Source: Bacteroidia bacterium (GTDB lineage: Bacteria; Bacteroidota; Bacteroidia; Bacteroidales; Azobacteroidaceae). From it: a stretch of DNA of 6,911 nt. Both the position numbers and the translations under genes were made by a program. Below the pieces are notes generated by a model. It worked only from the letters and a program-made list of their open reading frames with translations. It had not been told where the DNA came from and did no database searches. Location: contig BNWW01000088.1 in the NCBI GenBank assembly GCA_025999115.1, positions 1 to 6,911 of the forward strand, written 5' to 3'. Positions within the stretch are counted from its first letter, which is position 1; every line of letters starts with the position of its first letter. This document shows, one piece after another, positions 4,338 through 6,911 of the stretch.

Positions 4338-6731
4338 ATGAAATTTCGTTGGCTTATTGCTTTTTTAATATTTTCGTTTTCTATTCACGCTCAACGTATT
4401 ACCGTTTCCGGAACGGTTTCCGATTTCGCCGGCCTCCCCATCGAACTGGTCAGCGTGCAGGCCAAAGGCAGCATTTTCGGCGCATTTACCAACGAAAAAG
4501 GCAAATATTCATTTTCCGCGCCGGTGCAGGATTCACTGACCGTTACGTTTTATTGTTTGGGTTACAGCAAAGCCGAAATCACGGTCGAAAAACCGCAAGT
4601 CGATATTACGCTGAATATGCGTTTGCGCCCGCAATCTTACGAATTGGAAACGGCGATTATTACAGCCAATCGCATCCAAACCAATACGATGGAAAAAATC
4701 AGTCAGGGACAAGGCCGTTTGTCGGTCGATGCCACCGGCGGAAGTATCGAATCGTTGGTTATGACAGCTGCAACCGGAGTTTCTTCCAACAATGAATTGA
4801 GCACGCAATATTCGGTGCGCGGTGGAAATTACAACGAAAACATCGTCTATGTAAACGGAATCGAAGTCTATCGCCCGTTATTGATTCGTAGCGGCCAACA
4901 AGAAGGTTTGAGCTTTATCAATCCCGATTTAACGCAATCGGTTCAGTTTTCGTCCGGTGGATTTGAGGCGCGTTACGGCGATAAAATGTCGTCCGTTTTG
5001 GACATTGAATATAAAAAACCGGAGAAATTTGCGGGCGGCGTGGGCGCCAATATGTTGGGCGGCAATGCTTACGTGGAAAGCGCCGCCGGAAAATTTACGC
5101 AAATTACCGGATTTCGTTATAAACGAGGCACCACTTTGTTGAAAACTTTGGACACCAAAGGCGATTACGACCCGTCGGCCATGGATGTACAAACCTTTAT
5201 GACTTACGCTTTTAACGACAAATTAAAACTGAATTTTCTGGGCAATTATTCCCAAAACACCTACGATTTTAATCCCGACCAACGTACCACTTCTTACGGA
5301 ACGATGGACAATCCGCGCAAATTTACCGTCTATTACGGCGGCATGGAGCGCGATCGTTTTTCTTCTTTATTCGGCGCCGGCGCTTTGAAATATGAATGGA
5401 AAGAAAATATTGATTTCACCTTGCTGGTTTCCGGCTTCCAATCGCGCGAAGAAGAAACCTACGACATCGACGGCGCCTATTACGTGAGCAATGTTTTGGA
5501 CGAAAACACCAGCGAAACCATCGGCACCGGCTCTTTTCTTCAACATGCGCGTAATCGCTTAAATGCCAATGTTTTCAATATTTCATTGGTCGGAAATGCG
5601 AAATTTTCGCAACACGCCGTTCGCTGGTCGCTCGGAGGACAAAAAGAAATCATCCGCGACCGCATCAACGAATGGGAATTGCGCGATTCATTAGGCTATT
5701 CGCTGCCTTATAACGAAGATGCGTTGAAGGTTCAATCCAATTTATATTCCAAAAACAACATCCAATCCAACCGGCTTTTCGCTTATCTGCAAGATACTTA
5801 TAAAATCCGCAACGATTGGGGATTGATTTCCGTAATACTCGGATTTAGAGGAAGTTATTGGACTTACAACAAGGAATTTTTGTTTAGTCCGCGCGCTTCG
5901 GTGGGCATGGTGCCGAACATCAATCAAAATCTGACCTTTCGTTTATCCGGCGGATGGTATTATCAATCTCCTTTCTATAAGGAATTTAGGATGACCGAAA
6001 CGGACGAAAACGGCAATCAATCCATCGTTTTAAATCAGAATATCAAATCGCAACGTTCCATTCATTTGGTTTTAGGTAATGATTTCTGTTTCAAGATGAT
6101 CGACCACCGGCCGTTTAAGTTTACCACCGAATTGTATTACAAAAAATTGGACAATCTGGTTCCTTATACTGTTGAAAATGTGCGGGTTTGGTATTGCGGT
6201 GAGAATATGGCGCACGGCTATGCAACCGGCATTGATACCAAACTTTTCGGACAGTTTGTTCCTGAAAGCGATTCGTGGGTCGGTTTTTCGCTGATGCAGG
6301 CCAAACAATACATCGGCGGCGAAAAAGTGTCGATGCCCACCGACCAATTATACAATTTTACGCTCTATTACACCGATTATATGCCGAAAACCAACAAAAA
6401 ATTGCAAGCCAATTTGCGGGCTATTTGGGCGCAGGGACTGCCGTTTTCCAGTCCAGGTAGCGAATACAAGCCGCGATTTCGCGCTCCGGCTTATCGTCGC
6501 GTCGATTTTGGGATGAGTTACCGGCTTTGGGGCGAAGAAAATCGTTATCGCAATTATACGATTTGGCGCCATTTCAAAAATATATGGGTCGGTTTGGATT
6601 GCTTCAACTTGTTTAATATCAAGAATGTAAATACCTATTCTTGGTTTACTGATGTAAATAGTGCGCAACATGCCGTTCCCGATAAATTAACCGGGCGGCA
6701 GTGGAATATTAAATTGGTTGTGGAGTTTTAA
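4338..6731 (+). CDS. TonB-dependent outer membrane receptor with carboxypeptidase-like N-terminal domain
   Basis: This is an outer membrane beta-barrel that imports a substrate using TonB/ExbBD energy. The 797-residue protein has a signal peptide (1-18, cleaved after I-H-A), then a carboxypeptidase-regulatory-like beta-sandwich (about 21-96: V-S-G-T-V-S-D, G-A-F-T-N-E-K-G-K-Y-S-F, G-Y-S-K-A-E) as found at the front of many Bacteroidetes receptors. A plug domain follows (about 104-226) with Y-S-V-R-G-G-N-Y-N-E-N (158-168), Y-V-N-G-I-E-V-Y and G-G-F-E-A-R-Y-G-D-K. The rest is barrel, rich in alternating aromatic strands, ending in Phe797 as expected for recognition by the BAM assembly complex. 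At about 800 residues it is smaller than SusC proteins (about 1000), and no SusD-like lipoprotein follows, so a glycan-import SusCD role is not supported. The substrate (siderophore, cobalamin, peptide or other) cannot be told from sequence. The neighbouring RNase H gene gives no clue. Confidence 0.92.
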   Translation: MKFRWLIAFLIFSFSIHAQRITVSGTVSDFAGLPIELVSVQAKGSIFGAFTNEKGKYSFSAPVQDSLTVTFYCLGYSKAEITVEKPQVDITLNMRLRPQSYELETAIITANRIQTNTMEKISQGQGRLSVDATGGSIESLVMTAATGVSSNNELSTQYSVRGGNYNENIVYVNGIEVYRPLLIRSGQQEGLSFINPDLTQSVQFSSGGFEARYGDKMSSVLDIEYKKPEKFAGGVGANMLGGNAYVESAAGKFTQITGFRYKRGTTLLKTLDTKGDYDPSAMDVQTFMTYAFNDKLKLNFLGNYSQNTYDFNPDQRTTSYGTMDNPRKFTVYYGGMERDRFSSLFGAGALKYEWKENIDFTLLVSGFQSREEETYDIDGAYYVSNVLDENTSETIGTGSFLQHARNRLNANVFNISLVGNAKFSQHAVRWSLGGQKEIIRDRINEWELRDSLGYSLPYNEDALKVQSNLYSKNNIQSNRLFAYLQDTYKIRNDWGLISVILGFRGSYWTYNKEFLFSPRASVGMVPNINQNLTFRLSGGWYYQSPFYKEFRMTETDENGNQSIVLNQNIKSQRSIHLVLGNDFCFKMIDHRPFKFTTELYYKKLDNLVPYTVENVRVWYCGENMAHGYATGIDTKLFGQFVPESDSWVGFSLMQAKQYIGGEKVSMPTDQLYNFTLYYTDYMPKTNKKLQANLRAIWAQGLPFSSPGSEYKPRFRAPAYRRVDFGMSYRLWGEENRYRNYTIWRHFKNIWVGLDCFNLFNIKNVNTYSWFTDVNSAQHAVPDKLTGRQWNIKLVVEF

Positions 6732-6741
6732 AAATAATGTT

Positions 6742-6749
6742 TACTTTTG
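6742..6749 (+). promoter_or_regulatory. -7 promoter element of the small gene at the right edge
   Basis: TACTTTTG matches TAnnTTTG, and a TTG at 6718-6720 lies 21 bp upstream as a possible -33 element, inside the last codons of the receptor gene. The predicted leader before ATG 6772 is about 17 nt. The element shares all eight bases with that of the lipoprotein gene at 394-401. Confidence 0.6.
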
Positions 6750-6771
6750 TATCCGTAAATTCATAATAATT

Positions 6772-6911
6772 ATGACAACACTAACAAAAACGCACACTCG
6801 GAAAAAAGCGGCAGCAAAAGAAAAGCCACAGCCTAATAAATTATCGAAAACTGGGCAATGGATGTTAGAACATCCCCATGGATTAGAAGATTTTGTAGTT
6901 AATGATAAACG
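6772..6911 (+). CDS. Unidentified small protein, 5' part only
   Basis: The frame is open from ATG 6772 for 46 codons to the right edge. The N-terminus is very basic and low in hydrophobic residues (T-K-T-H-T-R-K-K, then A-A-A-K-E-K), with no signal peptide. It is followed by K-L-S-K-T-G-Q-W-M-L-E-H-P-H-G (23-37). The W-M-x-x-H-P-x-G pattern reminds me of small Bacteroidetes proteins, some found next to toxin genes, but this is a weak memory and the rest of the protein is missing. The well-placed promoter and an A-rich start typical of Bacteroidetes genes support it being real. A cytoplasmic DNA-binding or antitoxin-like role is only a guess. Confidence 0.6.
   Translation, partial: MTTLTKTHTRKKAAAKEKPQPNKLSKTGQWMLEHPHGLEDFVVNDK

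Overview
The window reads as chromosomal DNA from a member of the Bacteroidetes, probably Bacteroidales. Several things agree. Upstream of most genes there are matches to the Bacteroidetes -7 promoter element TAnnTTTG rather than sigma70-type boxes. Clear Shine-Dalgarno sequences are absent. There is a TonB-dependent receptor with an N-terminal carboxypeptidase-like domain, and the lpxK-punA pair is one I recall as neighbours in Bacteroidales. Intergenic DNA is very AT-rich and the genes are moderately GC.

Layout from left to right. Positions 1-256 (minus) hold the 5' part of a gene whose product carries an S74-type intramolecular chaperone (tail-fibre) signature; it runs off the left edge. 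Positions 257-448 are an AT-rich divergent intergenic region with two promoter-like elements meeting head to head. Positions 449-1603 (plus) encode a conserved lipoprotein of unknown function. Positions 1612-1725 are a 114-bp nested palindrome with perfect 19-bp terminal arms, probably a small repeat element that also serves as a two-way terminator. Positions 1753-1823 (minus) are tRNA-Gln(CUG) with its own promoter just beyond the end of punA. Positions 1872-3732 (minus) are lpxK followed by punA, overlapping by 38 bp. Positions 3798-4211 (plus) encode an RNase H, divergent from lpxK with both promoters packed into 65 bp. Positions 4338-6731 (plus) encode a 797-residue TonB-dependent outer membrane receptor without a SusD partner in view. 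Positions 6772-6911 (plus) are the start of a small unidentified gene with its own promoter, cut by the right edge.

The genes are mostly unrelated household and envelope functions: lipid A synthesis (LpxK), purine salvage (PunA), RNA:DNA hybrid removal (RNase H), translation (tRNA-Gln), and outer membrane uptake (TonB-dependent receptor). I do not see a defence system, CRISPR array or large mobile element. The signals most worth a second look are the genome-repeat-like 7-bp tandem tract translated inside lpxK, the nested palindrome at 1612-1725, an Asp in the PunA purine-binding pocket where 6-oxopurine enzymes have Asn, and the unusually short S74 chaperone gene at the left edge.
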